Shown here in pieces: positions 16,427 to 25,268 of a DNA stretch of 64,000 bases. Made by a program: the position numbers and the translations under genes. Each line of letters starts with the position of its first letter. Position 1 is the first letter of the stretch. The notes below the pieces were generated by a model that saw only the letters and a program-made list of their open reading frames with translations, searched no databases and had not been told where the DNA came from. The stretch is from Variovorax paradoxus (GTDB lineage: Bacteria > Pseudomonadota > Gammaproteobacteria > Burkholderiales > Burkholderiaceae_C). The stretch lies in contig NZ_CP091716.1 in assembly GCF_022009635.1 (NCBI RefSeq), positions 7,248,501 to 7,312,500 on the forward strand, written 5' to 3'.

Positions 16427-17404
16427 ATGAAAATGAATCGCCGCCAGGCCATGGCCATCACGGGCGCCGCGTTGACGGCCGGAAGCCTGCCGTCGTTTGC
16501 GCAAGACAGCTACCCAAAGAAGGCGATACGCATCGTACTGCCATGGGTCGCTGGAACGCCGGGAGACACCGCATTGAGAGCTGTGGTCGAACGCATGTCC
16601 GTTGATCTAAAGCAGCCCATCTACATCGACAACAAGAGCGGCGCCACGGGGACCGCGGCGATGCCCGAAGTGCTGCGAGCTCCCGCCGACGGCTATACCC
16701 TCTTTCACATGAATTCCTCGTCTCTGGTGGCGCCGCTGCTCTACCCTGCCGCCAATATCGACTACGTTCGAGATTTTGTCGGCATCGGGCCCTTCAGCTC
16801 GATATTCTCCGTATTGGCCACGAGCACGGCCCAGCCCTTCAAGACCGTTCCTGAACTGGTCGCCGCCGCCAAGGCGAAGCCCGGCGCACTAACGTACGCA
16901 TCCGCAGGAAACGGGTCGCCGCCTCATCTTGTCGGCGAACTGTTCAAGCAGGCTGCAGGCGTCGATATTCTTCATGTCCCGTATGCACAGGTCTCACAGG
17001 CTCTTGCCGATTTGACAACGGGTCGCGTGGACATGATGTTCATGGGGGCGCCGCTTGCGGTCCCCCAGGTGACGGGAGGGCGCCTGCGAGCGGTTGCCGT
17101 GACGAGCGCGCAGCGACTGCCCTGGATCCCGGAAATCCCGACCTTCGTGGAGGCGGGATACAAGGATGTCGTGTTTCGACAGTTCGACGGATTGCTGGCA
17201 CGAAAAGGCACGCCGCAGGGTGTCGTGGGCATTCTCGGCGCAAGCCTTCAGAAAGCCCTTGCAACGCCCATGGTTCAAGAGGTGTTCCACAAGAACTCGA
17301 TCGAAGTATTCTCGCAGTCGTCGCAGGACTTCGAGAAATACCTCGCCGTCGAATCTGTCAGATGGCTGTCGTTCGGCAAGCGCATCGGCATCTCGGCAGC
17401 CTAG
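16427..17404 (+). CDS. Bug-family tripartite tricarboxylate transporter receptor
   Basis: A 325-residue periplasmic solute-binding protein of the Bug (TctC) family, which is very abundant in Burkholderiales. ATG 16427 follows AAGGAGACACA. The N-terminus has a twin-Arg-like start and hydrophobic segment (NRRQAMAITGAALTAGSLPS) with cleavage probably after SFAQ. The mature part begins YPKKAIRIVLPWVAGTPGDT, the typical first strand and ligand loop, and contains the GATGTAAMPEVLRAPADGYT signature near residues 65-85. No TctA or TctB membrane subunits are nearby, so it probably feeds a transporter encoded elsewhere, or acts as a sensor. It is divergent from the LysR gene. Confidence 0.93.
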   Translation: MKMNRRQAMAITGAALTAGSLPSFAQDSYPKKAIRIVLPWVAGTPGDTALRAVVERMSVDLKQPIYIDNKSGATGTAAMPEVLRAPADGYTLFHMNSSSLVAPLLYPAANIDYVRDFVGIGPFSSIFSVLATSTAQPFKTVPELVAAAKAKPGALTYASAGNGSPPHLVGELFKQAAGVDILHVPYAQVSQALADLTTGRVDMMFMGAPLAVPQVTGGRLRAVAVTSAQRLPWIPEIPTFVEAGYKDVVFRQFDGLLARKGTPQGVVGILGASLQKALATPMVQEVFHKNSIEVFSQSSQDFEKYLAVESVRWLSFGKRIGISAA

Positions 17405-17662
17405 AGACTTGCCCTCGGTCTCGGCCTGGACGCGCACCGGGCACCACCCGTTTCTTACCCAGGCAAGCGGCCGGCCGCCGCCTTCAGTGCTTGCGCAAAT
17501 GCCAGCGCACTGGGCTTCGGCTGCGTTCCGCGACGCGACACTGATATGGTCGCTCCCTGTCAAGGGCACGGGACTGTCATTTGTTAGACCAGTGGCTCGG
17601 GGTGATGCGGCACAAGTCTGCTGCTGCGACGATGGATCAGACTGATATCCGTGGGTTGGTTA
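17405..17662. other. Non-coding stretch after the Bug receptor
   Basis: No gene is supported here. The segment leads from the end of the catabolic cluster into transposase debris that begins near 17663. Confidence 0.4.
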
Positions 17663-17927
17663 CCGTCTTGTTCCCCTGCACGAACGGACGCACCTTCCTG
17701 GGTGAGACGAGTCGTACCTCATAGCCCAATCCAATCAGAGCTCGACCCCAGTCGTGTGCGCCGCCGCAAGCTTCCATGACGACCAGCGCAGCAGCGTGAT
17801 TGGCAAACCACTCCAGCATCCTTGCGCGTTTCAACTGCAAGCGCTCGATGCAACCGGTATCCATCTCGACCCAGTGCAGCTGAAACACCTTCTTGGCAAT
17901 GTCGACGGCAATGACGGTACGTTCCAT
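17663..17927 (-). pseudogene. IS110-family transposase N-terminal fragment
   Basis: About 88 residues from ATG 17927 (MERTVIAVDIAKKVFQLHWV) correspond to the N-terminal DEDD domain of IS110-type transposases, with the first Asp in AVDIAKK and the Glu of VVMEACGGAHDWGR. Homology ends after PFVQGNKT near 17663, where the next catalytic residues should follow. The rest of the roughly 340-residue enzyme, including the C-terminal Ser domain, is absent. It is fused upstream to an IS3 remnant. Confidence 0.85.
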
Positions 17928-17956
17928 GATGGTCTCCATCTCGATGTTGACAGTGT

Positions 17957-18105
17957 CTCCCATGATCGACTGCTTCGACTGCATGGTCGTCAGTTGGTCG
18001 CTCGGGACACGACCCGACGCTGAACTCGTCCACACGATGCTGGATGCGGCCATCGAGACGGTGGTCGATACCGAAGACCGGCCTGTGGTTCACTCCGATC
18101 GTGGT
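17957..18105 (+). pseudogene. Older IS3-family orfB remnant, 5' piece
   Basis: About 50 residues (SPMIDCFDCMVVSWS to VVHSDRG) match the integrase-core region of an IS3-type OrfB, with the second catalytic Asp in HSDRG. The upstream part is lost at the IS110 fragment. Reading stops at GGT 18103-18105, where another IS3 element is inserted; the frame resumes after that element at 19427 with GAHYRWPGW. Confidence 0.85.
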
Positions 18106-18143
18106 GAATCGCCCCGGCTTTCATGGAGGCCAGTTGGTTTAAG

Positions 18144-19088
18144 TCATGCCGCCGTCTTGGCGGACTGACTGGCGAGTTGCCGGTAATAGTTTGCCTCAGC
18201 TTCTGCAGGCGGGATGTAGCCGATGGGTTCGAGCAGGCGATGGTGGTTGAACCAGGACACCCATTCGAGCGTCGCGAACTCCACCGACTCCTTGGTCTTC
18301 CACGGCGCCCGGCGATGGATCAGCTCGGCCTTGTAGAGGCCGTTGATCGTCTCGGCCAGGGCGTTGTCATATGAGTCGCCTTTGCTGCCCACTGATGGCT
18401 CAATGCCAGCCTCGCCCAGTCGTTCCGTGTACCGGATGCTGACGTATTGCGAGCCACGATCGGAGTGACAAATCAAGCTGCCGTCGCGTTCGGGTTGACG
18501 GTCGTACAGCGCTTGCTCCAAAGCATCGAGCACGAAGTCCGTGCGCATCGAGCTGCTGACCCGCCAGCCCACGATGCGTCGGGCGAACACATCGATCACG
18601 AAGGCGACGTACAGCCAGCCCTGCCATGTCGACACGTACGTGAAATCCGAGACCCACAGCTGGTTCGGGCGCTGCGCTCGGAACTGCCGGTTGACCCGAT
18701 CCAGCGGGCATGGTGCTCTGGAGTTGCTGATAGTGGTCTTCACCACCTTGCCGCGCATCACACCTCTCAGCCCCAGGCGCCGCATCAGCCGCTCGACCGT
18801 GCAGCGGGCCACCGTCGTGCCCTCGCGCGCCAGTTGCCTCCAGACCTTGTCGGCCCCATAGACCTGCATGTTGGCCTGCCAGACGCGCTGTATCGCCGGA
18901 ATGAGGACATCGTCGCGGAGTGCTCTGGCGCAGCGCTTATGCGGCTCGCGCAGCAGCGCCGCGTGCCGCCGGTAGCCCGACGGGGCGACCTGCAAGACCC
19001 TGCAGATCGGCTCGACCCCGAAGGTGGCACGATGCCTGTCGATGAAATCCCTCAGGACTTCAGCCGGCGGTCGAGCTCCGCCTGGGCG
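18144..19088 (-). CDS. IS3-family transposase OrfB (OrfAB frameshift product)
   Basis: This is the catalytic part of an IS3-type transposase. The ATG at 18995 is internal. The frame is open upstream into orfA, where [20 protein letters not shown] is read in the -1 frame. A run of T on the minus strand (TTTTTC, 19088-19094) is a typical slippery site. The DDE core is complete: [19 protein letters not shown], and [20 protein letters not shown], followed by [18 protein letters not shown]. No disruption is visible, so the element may be active. Confidence 0.88.
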   Translation of the reverse strand, partial: RPGGARPPAEVLRDFIDRHRATFGVEPICRVLQVAPSGYRRHAALLREPHKRCARALRDDVLIPAIQRVWQANMQVYGADKVWRQLAREGTTVARCTVERLMRRLGLRGVMRGKVVKTTISNSRAPCPLDRVNRQFRAQRPNQLWVSDFTYVSTWQGWLYVAFVIDVFARRIVGWRVSSSMRTDFVLDALEQALYDRQPERDGSLICHSDRGSQYVSIRYTERLGEAGIEPSVGSKGDSYDNALAETINGLYKAELIHRRAPWKTKESVEFATLEWVSWFNHHRLLEPIGYIPPAEAEANYYRQLASQSAKTAA

Positions 19089-19375
19089 AAAAACGCGCTC
19101 GCCAGCTTCAGGATCTCGTTGGCTCGGCGCAGTTCCTTGACCTCGCGTTCGAGCTCCTTCATCCGCTGGGACTCGCTGGTCGTCACGCCTTCTCGAACGC
19201 CGTTGTCGACCTCATCACGCTTGACCCATTCGTTCAGCGTCTGCGGCACGCAGCCGATCTTCGGTGCAATCGACTCGATCGCCGCCCACAGCGACGGGTA
19301 TTCCCCACGGTGCTCCTGCACCATCCTCACTGCGCGCTCACGCACCTCGGGTGAGAACTTGTTCGACTTCTTCAT
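19052..19375 (-). CDS. IS3-family transposase OrfA
   Basis: A 107-residue OrfA with a helix-turn-helix ([17 protein letters not shown] then [14 protein letters not shown]) and a leucine-zipper-like C-terminal coiled coil ([19 protein letters not shown]). It overlaps orfB, which is read by a -1 frameshift near 19090. The start is ATG 19375, shortly inside the right terminal repeat. Confidence 0.92.
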   Translation of the reverse strand: MKKSNKFSPEVRERAVRMVQEHRGEYPSLWAAIESIAPKIGCVPQTLNEWVKRDEVDNGVREGVTTSESQRMKELEREVKELRRANEILKLASAFFAQAELDRRLKS

Positions 19376-19426
19376 GGCTCAATCCTCTCAGAGTGTTGAG
19401 CCTCCACAAAATCCGGGGCGATTCAT

Positions 19427-19713
19427 GGTGCCCACTATCGCTGGCCTGGGTGGCTCTCGTGCATCGCCGATGCGAAGCTGATTCGCTCGATGTCGCGTAA
19501 GGGGTACTCGCCTGACAACGCGGCGTGCGAAGGCTTCTTCGGTCGGTTGAAGACCTAGCTGTTCTATCCTCGCAACTGGCAGTCCACAACCGTCGAGCAG
19601 TTCATACAGGCAGTGGACTCCTACATCCGTTGGTACAACGAACAGCGGATCAAGATCTCACTGGGCTCTCTCAGTCCCATCGAATACCGAGAGAGTCTTA
19701 GACTAACGACATA
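19427..19713 (+). pseudogene. Older IS3-family orfB remnant, 3' piece
   Basis: This continues the frame broken at 18105: GAHYRWPGW, then the catalytic Glu region SPDNAACEGFFGRLKT, and the end FIQAVDSYIRWYNEQR to SLSPIEYRESL. An in-frame TAG at 19556-19558 (after RLKT) replaces a Glu codon, so the old gene was dead apart from the nested insertion. The element's right end is probably near 19745, where the sequence reads TTTTTATCCGCACCCCC. Confidence 0.85.
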
Positions 19714-19867
19714 AAACCAGTCCAAGTTTTTATCCGCACCCCCGTCTAGGAATTCAATCGGCGATCGGACATGGGAGGAACAGACACTTCCCATGCGACA
19801 TCAGTCAATCGTCGATTACGCCTTGGTGGCCTCTCAAGCGAGCCAGCGAGCAACTGCTGGTGCGCCT

Positions 19868-20308
19868 CTATGACAGCTTTCGGTTGCCGGACAAGAATTG
19901 CAAGGGAGCCCCACCCCAACGCTCTTTGCTCCTCTGTTGTGCGACGGCAGCATCCATCTCTTGGACATGAGCAGGCAGCCAGTGGAGAAGCTCGTTGGCA
20001 AGAGAATCGACGAGCCTCGCCTCTACGTGGTGCTCCAGCCTCCGTGAGCTCACGACGGCACGCACTTCCTCGAGTGATCGAAGCACTGCGGCGTGTTCAT
20101 CCAGGTGGCAGTGGGCGTTGGATCCACCCAGTCTTCGCAGATCGGCATCCTCGGTTGAGAAGTGACTGGACGCGTGTGTTCGCAACGCATCGAGCGCTTG
20201 AATGGTCTCGCCTCGCGGCGACATCAGCAGGCTCAGAATGAGTTGCTGAAAGACAGCATGGTCTTCGTCAAGCTCCGGGTCGTCGAGCTTCAATATCGAT
20301 GAATTCAT
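19868..20308 (-). CDS. Hemerythrin-like protein
   Basis: A 146-residue four-helix protein with the full set of bacteriohemerythrin di-iron ligands: His17 (DEDHAVFQ), His49 and Glu53 (HFSTED), His68 and His72 (HLDEH), His109, and His114 with Asp119 (HVQEMD). Such proteins bind O2 reversibly. ATG 20308 was preferred over the frame start at 20386, since the N-terminal helix begins right after it. It lies 99 bp after the VanB-like reductase gene in the same direction. An O2-supply role for the neighbouring oxygenase is possible, but this is inference. Confidence 0.88.
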   Translation of the reverse strand: MNSSILKLDDPELDEDHAVFQQLILSLLMSPRGETIQALDALRTHASSHFSTEDADLRRLGGSNAHCHLDEHAAVLRSLEEVRAVVSSRRLEHHVEARLVDSLANELLHWLPAHVQEMDAAVAQQRSKERWGGAPLQFLSGNRKLS

Positions 20309-20407
20309 CGTCACGATGGTTCCTGTCACTGAGCAGTTTTGATCGCTGGGATCGCGGAAGGACACGCCTCTGCAGGCTCCGTTCACGGCAAGCCTCAGCG
20401 CCGCTTC

Positions 20408-21370
20408 CTAGAGGTCCAGAACGAGGACCTTCGACTTGGAGCGGGAGCAGCACGGCGTGAATTGATCGTTCTTTTGCTGCTCGTCCGGTGTCAGGTATAG
20501 GTCCCGATGATCGGGCGTTCCTTCGAGCACCCGCGTCAGGCATGATCCGCAGACGCCTTGCTCGCAAGAGGTATTCACCTTGATTCCGGCGCACAAGAGA
20601 GCCTCGGTCACAGACGTGCCTCGTGCAACGGCGATGACCTGGCCGGTACTTGCCAGTCGGACATCGAATTCAGAGTCGGAATCTGTATTGATGGCTGCGC
20701 CCGAGAAGAACTCGTAGTGCAGGCACTCCTCTTTCCAACTCGAATGTCGCGCAGCTTCGAGGACAGCATCCATGAAGCCTTTCGGCCCGCAGACGTAGAG
20801 ATGCGTTCCTGGCTCAGGCTGAGCGAGCAGAGACGCAAAGTCGAGTCGTTGCACGGCATCGCCATCATCCAGGTGAAGCGTGGCCCGCTCCGAGAATGCC
20901 TGGACCCGCTCACGAAACGCCATCCGCTCTTCGGAGCGTGCGCAGTAGTGGAGATCGAAGTGTTCGCCGGTCGCGGCCAGTCGGTCAGCCATGCAAAGTA
21001 TGGGCGTGATGCCGATGCCACCTGCGAGCAGAAGATGTCGCTTCGCACCATGCGCAAGCGCGAAGTGATTCCTTGGTGGAGAGATGACCAAGGTGTCCCC
21101 TTCGTGCACAGCATCATGCAGTGCCTTTGATCCACCACGTGAAGCCGGCTCTCTGAGTACAGCGATCGAGTAGCGGCGCCGCTCGGTTGGCGGATTGCAT
21201 AGTGAGTACTGTCGGGTGATGCCGTTCGGCAGCATCAAGTCGATATGCGATCCGGCGGAGAAGGCGGGGAGCATCTCTCCGTCGATACCTACCAAGTCGA
21301 AGCCAAGGATGTCGGTGGCCTCGCGGGTCTTTCGCTCGACGCGCACGGTCAGCGATGGTGTCGTAGTCAT
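20408..21370 (-). CDS. VanB-type ferredoxin reductase of a Rieske oxygenase
   Basis: A 320-residue PDR/VanB-family reductase that passes electrons from NAD(P)H through FMN and a 2Fe-2S centre to a Rieske oxygenase. The N-terminal flavin domain has RQYSLCNPP near residue 54, the pyridine-nucleotide domain has LAGGIGITPI near 115 and YVCGPKGFMD near 207, and the C-terminal plant-type ferredoxin has CEQGVCGSC near 273-281 plus a further Cys downstream. ATG 21370 fits the family start. The MFS gene ends 55 bp upstream and the oxygenase gene lies beyond it, so the three were once an operon. Confidence 0.92.
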   Translation of the reverse strand: MTTTPSLTVRVERKTREATDILGFDLVGIDGEMLPAFSAGSHIDLMLPNGITRQYSLCNPPTERRRYSIAVLREPASRGGSKALHDAVHEGDTLVISPPRNHFALAHGAKRHLLLAGGIGITPILCMADRLAATGEHFDLHYCARSEERMAFRERVQAFSERATLHLDDGDAVQRLDFASLLAQPEPGTHLYVCGPKGFMDAVLEAARHSSWKEECLHYEFFSGAAINTDSDSEFDVRLASTGQVIAVARGTSVTEALLCAGIKVNTSCEQGVCGSCLTRVLEGTPDHRDLYLTPDEQQKNDQFTPCCSRSKSKVLVLDL

Positions 21371-21425
21371 GTCTTCTTGATAATTCACGTTTAGACACCG
21401 ATTGGGGTGCCGGTTGCCGCGGCCT

Positions 21426-22769
21426 TCAGGCCTGCCGCGCAAAGGCCTTGTGTCTCTTGAGTGCCAGTGTCAACACGGCCGACAGCAGTGGCCCCAGTGC
21501 GATCAGAAGCAGGCCACCCGAATACCCGCCGAAGTGGTCCTTGGCGAAACCGAGAACCAGGGGGCCGATGAAGGCCCCGAGTGCGCCGATCGAGCTGATC
21601 AAGGCAATGCCTGCCGCGGCACCCGCACCACTCAAGTACTTCGGGGGAAGATTCCAGAATGACGGTGTCGCCGGGTTCATGAGGATCGCAGACAGGCCAA
21701 GCCAGACCACCGCGATGACCGGCGAATGGGCGTAGAGCGCGGCAACCACCAGACACGCGACGCCCAGAAGACTCGCGCCCGCCACATGCCAGATGCGCTC
21801 CCCCGTCTTGTCAGAGTGCCGCGTCCAGAAAATCATCCAGACGGCCATCAGGACGTAGACGAAAGACATCGACCATCCTGTGGCCGCATAGCTCAGGCCC
21901 AGTTCCCTGATGATCAACGGCATGAATGCCGCCGCACCGAACAAGCCGACACCATTGCCCAAGTAGATCAATCCGAGCACAAGGACGATCGGAGAGGTCA
22001 GCGCCGACATCAACTTGCTGCGCCCCAGGGCAGCGGCGCGTGCATGTTCCTGATCGAGCTCGCGCTGTAGCCAAGCCTTGTTTCCAGGCGTGAGCCAATC
22101 GACGTCGGCGGGCTTCTCAGGCAGTACGTAAAGTATCGATATACCGAGCAGGATCGAGGGCACCGCTTCGACGATGAAAAGCCATTGCCAGCCTTGCAGA
22201 CCGAACCAATTGATCCCCAGCAGTAAGCCCGAGATCGGTGAGCCGACTATTGTGGCCATCGGCACGCCAAGCATGAAAATGCCAATCACGCGTCCTCGCT
22301 GCGCCGCAGGAATCCATCGGGTCAGGTAGTACAGGACTCCGGGCACAAAGCCTGCCTCGGCCGCTCCGATCAGAAAGCGCACGACGTACAAGCTGGCTTC
22401 AGTCCTGACGAAGGCGGTTGCCAGCGAGAGTACCCCCCAACTGATCATGATGCGTGCAAGCCAACGCCGCGCACCGACACGTCTCAGCATCAGCATGCTT
22501 GGAATCTCGAAGAAAAAATAGCCCAAGGAGAACATGCCAACGGCGAGGCCGAAGGCCGTCGCCGAAAGACCCAGGTCCTTGTTCATCTACAGAGCTGCGA
22601 AGCTGATGTTCGTGCGATCAAGGAACAGAAACAGGTAGAGCAGTGCAAGATACGGCGCCAGCTTGCTCGTGAAGCGACCGACGACCGCTTCGCGGTGTCC
22701 GGCGTCGGCTTCGAGCACTTCGCCCTGAGGCGATGCGACGTCTGCGAGGGGTGAATGGATAGCGCTCAT
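21426..22769 (-). pseudogene. MFS transporter (ACS family) with in-frame amber codon
   Basis: A transporter of about 447 codons with twelve predicted helices, of the anion:cation symporter group, probably importing an aromatic or other organic acid. The frame is continuous except for TAG at 22587-22589: the peptide runs NISFAAL, stop, MNKDLGLSATAFG, where the family normally has Gln. A CAG to TAG change explains it. Translation could restart at ATG 22586, which would give a protein without the first helix and the conserved DRTNISFA motif, so function is doubtful. It lies between the reductase and the truncated oxygenase. Confidence 0.9.
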
Positions 22770-22815
22770 ATCGTGTCTCCCGGTTGTTCGAGCGTGGCGG
22801 GCAGGCTTCTCAGGC

Positions 22816-23634
22816 CTATTCGTCTACGATGTGCTGTCCTGCCTCGAAAACAATCGGAGGCTCGTCTGGGTCGAAGCTCACGCCAACCGGGTCTCGCCCC
22901 TCAGCCACTGCCTTGACCTCACGCTCCAGCAGTCTGCGCAGCATCACGATGCCCCGATCGCTTGTGGCCATGTGCTCTTCAGAGTGGAGAGTGATCGGTC
23001 CTTGGCCGACCTGCGCTTCGTAGTCGTTCGGCCTGGCGCGACGTTCTTCGGACGTCATTTCCGCCCACGGCTTCATCGTCGCTGCGTCCTTGCCCATGGG
23101 CAGCATCACGCCCTTCTCGGTCACCCGTCCGGCCGTGTAGATGCGGTAGTGGGTGTCGTCGATGGGGACGGTCCAGCCGATGGTCTCGACGCGGCCAAAC
23201 TTTCCCACCATCGGATTCGGCACCACCCGCAGCGTTGGCAGACAGACCTCCGTCACCCGGCGAAACTGGCGGCCGTCCGGCAGGTCGCGACGCGAGACGA
23301 CTTTCACGCCATATGGCGTGGGCTCGAAATCCGCATGCGGCATCATGTTCATCGTCGGAGTGAACTGCGTGCCGGAGAAGGTCCCGTGCAAGATGGGCAC
23401 GTGAAACGGGTCAACCACGTTCTCGTAGTGCTGTAGCCAGTTGCAGGGCGCGATGGCCGGGCCACCAGTGCCGATACTCGTATCGTCCACGTCGAGAAAC
23501 TCGCCTTCATCCATCACTTCAAGGCATTCATAGCGCGGCAGCGTGGGCATGCGCTCGGGCGGCCCCATGTAGGCGAAGATCAGGCCGTACTGTTCGCGCA
23601 CCGGATACCAGGGCTGGCGCACACGGTACCTCAC
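22816..23634 (-). pseudogene. Rieske oxygenase catalytic domain, Rieske domain lost
   Basis: About 270 residues of the C-terminal part of an aromatic ring-hydroxylating or demethylating oxygenase. The mononuclear iron site is present: NWLQHYENVVDPFHVPILH, with Asp and two His. Homology begins at VRQPWYPVREQYG near 23620, which normally follows the Rieske domain, and an in-frame stop lies just upstream. The 2Fe-2S ligands (CxH and CxxH) are therefore missing and electrons cannot reach the iron. The lost part lies next to an IS3 remnant at 23695. With the VanB-type reductase downstream it was probably a VanA-like pair. Confidence 0.87.
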
Positions 23635-23694
23635 TTACGACCGCTGCATCGCTTCCGGCATAAGTGCATTGGGCTCCCTCTGGAAGCCGATACA

Positions 23695-23967
23695 GCCTGC
23701 GTTGCTAAGCTGGTCAGTACAACGCTGGATGGCGCCATCGAGACAGTGCCGGAAACTACTGACCTGCCTGTGGTTCACCCCGATCAGGGTGACCACTACC
23801 ACTGGCCAGGTCGGCTATCAAGAATGAGCGACAAACCTCACCCGCTCGATGGTTCGCAAGGCATTCGGGCCTGATAACGCAGTTTTCGAAGGCTTCTTCG
23901 GTCGGCCGAAGAAAAAGCCTTTCTATCCTCGAGATTGGAAGAACGCCGCCGTCGAGCAATTTCATTG
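23695..23967 (+). pseudogene. IS3-family orfB fragment, degraded
   Basis: This is related to the older IS3 remnant at 17957-19713: AKLVSTTLDGAIETV, PVVHPDQG and HYHWPGRLSRMSD in one frame, then PDNAVFEGFFGRPKKK and FYPRDW in another. The catalytic HSDRG is changed to HPDQG, and a frameshift lies near 23830. Its arrival apparently removed the 5' part of the oxygenase gene on one side and the 3' part of an antitoxin-like gene on the other. Confidence 0.8.
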
Positions 23968-24007
23968 AGCCACAAAAGACGTCGAGCACACTCTTCAGGC
24001 TCGCTCG
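23968..24007 (-). pseudogene. Antitoxin-like gene, middle piece beyond the IS407-type element
   Basis: These 40 bp continue the minus-strand gene at 25269-25555. If the IS and one CGTG copy are removed, the frame reads NGYRPRASLKSVLDVFCGSM without interruption, as expected for the family. The rest of the gene was replaced by the IS3 fragment. Confidence 0.65.
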
Positions 24008-24077
24008 TGTGACCTGCCCCCTTCCAGCCGTACCAGCGTAATGGCAGTGAAGTCCGTCAACTTGGAGAATGACGGAC

Positions 24078-24344
24078 ATGAGAAAGAGCAGATATACCGA
24101 GGAGCAGATCATCGGTTTCATCAAGCAGGCCGAGGCCGGCTTGCCCATCAAGGAGCTGTGCCGCAAGGGCGGCTTCAGCGACGCCACCTTCTACAAGTGG
24201 CGTGCCAAGTACGGTGGCATGGAGGTGCCCGATGCGAGGCGCCTGCGTGAGCTGGAGGCGGAGAACAACAAGCTCAAGAAGCTGTTGGCCGAAGCCCACC
24301 TGGACATCCACGCGCTGAACACCGCCTTCGGGGTAAAGCGTTAG
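24078..24344 (+). CDS. IS407-type transposase OrfA
   Basis: An 88-residue OrfA with a helix-turn-helix (YTEEQIIGFIKQAEAG to FSDATFYKWRAKYGG) and a C-terminal coiled coil (LRELEAENNKLKKLLAEAHLD). ATG 24078 was chosen over ATG 24069 because GGAG at 24064-24067 is well spaced from it. OrfB follows in the -1 frame, so an OrfAB fusion is expected by frameshifting near the AAAG before the stop. Confidence 0.93.
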   Translation: MRKSRYTEEQIIGFIKQAEAGLPIKELCRKGGFSDATFYKWRAKYGGMEVPDARRLRELEAENNKLKKLLAEAHLDIHALNTAFGVKR

Positions 24345-24376
24345 CCCCACAGGCCAAGCGTGCCGCCATCGCCACC

Positions 24377-25213
24377 ATGATCGAGCAATGCGGTCTGAGC
24401 GAGCGGCGGGCATGCAGGCTTGTGGGGCTCTCACGCGACAGCTGGCGCAACCCACCCGAGATCGATGCCATGACCCAGGAGCTCAGCAGCAAGATCGTGG
24501 AGATCGCGCACGTGCGCCGGCGCTTTGGCTATCGGCGCATCCACGACATGCTGCGCCCGCACTTCCCCGGGGTGAACCACAAGAAGGTCTACCGGCTCTA
24601 CAGCGCGGCCAACCTGGCCGTGCGCAAGCGCAGGAAGGCCAAGCGGCCCGTCAGCGAGCGCGTGCCGCTGCAGCTGGCCAGGACGGTCAATGAGGTCTGG
24701 AGCATGGACTTCGTCAGCGACAGCCTGAGCACCGGGCGGCGCATCAAGTGCCTGACGGTGGCCGACGACTTCAGCCACGAGTGCGTGAGCATCTCGGTGG
24801 ACTGGGGCATCTCGGGGCAGTACGTGACGCGGCTGCTGGACCAGGCGGCGGTCTTCAGGGGCTACCCGCTGGCCGTGCGCACGGACAACGGCCCGGAGTT
24901 CACCAGCAGGGCGTTCATGGGTTGGGCGCAGACCCACGGCATCCGCCACATCCTGATCGAGCCTGGGCGACCCATGCAGAACGGCTACATCGAGAGCTTC
25001 AATGGAAAGTTCAGGGACGAGTGCCTCAACGAGCAGTGGTTCGAGACGCTGATGCAGGCCAGGTCGGCCATCACCGCCTGGCGCCAAGACTACAACGAGG
25101 TCAGACCGCACAGCAGCTGTGGGCGAATGCCACCGGCAAAGTTCGCCGAGCAGCATCGCCAGCGCGCTGGCGATGCTGCTCGAACCAGCTCAACCACCAT
25201 CGAGATCAATTAA
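24377..25213 (+). CDS. IS407-type transposase OrfB
   Basis: A 278-residue catalytic subunit with the integrase core: first Asp in VWSMDFVSD (about residue 112), second in RTDNGPEFTS (about 170), and Glu in QNGYIESFNGKFRDECLN (about 205). The frame is also open upstream of the ATG (KALAPQAKRAAIAT), which supports synthesis as an OrfAB fusion. Length and motifs are normal, so the element should be able to move. Confidence 0.94.
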   Translation: MIEQCGLSERRACRLVGLSRDSWRNPPEIDAMTQELSSKIVEIAHVRRRFGYRRIHDMLRPHFPGVNHKKVYRLYSAANLAVRKRRKAKRPVSERVPLQLARTVNEVWSMDFVSDSLSTGRRIKCLTVADDFSHECVSISVDWGISGQYVTRLLDQAAVFRGYPLAVRTDNGPEFTSRAFMGWAQTHGIRHILIEPGRPMQNGYIESFNGKFRDECLNEQWFETLMQARSAITAWRQDYNEVRPHSSCGRMPPAKFAEQHRQRAGDAARTSSTTIEIN

Positions 25214-25268
25214 TCTTGAAACCCCGGACTTCCTCGTTATGAATGGCACGGCGGAAGGGGGCAGGTCA

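Larger units (their letters stand above)
18106..19425 (-). mobile_element. IS3-family element nested in an older IS3 remnant
   Basis: The element has imperfect terminal inverted repeats. The left end reads GAATCGCCCCGG at 18106, and the right end reads the same on the minus strand from 19424. It is flanked by TGGT (18102-18105 and 19426-19429). Exact ends may differ by a base because the repeat and the target overlap. It encodes orfA and orfB on the minus strand. Confidence 0.85.
24008..25268 (+). mobile_element. IS3-family element, IS407 type, complete
   Basis: A 1261-bp element with terminal inverted repeats TGACCTGCCCCCTTCC at 24008 and the complement ending at 25268. It is flanked by a perfect CGTG duplication (24004-24007 and 25269-25272). 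It contains orfA and orfB in the usual overlapping frames with no defect seen. It interrupts an antitoxin-like gene on the minus strand. Confidence 0.95.
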
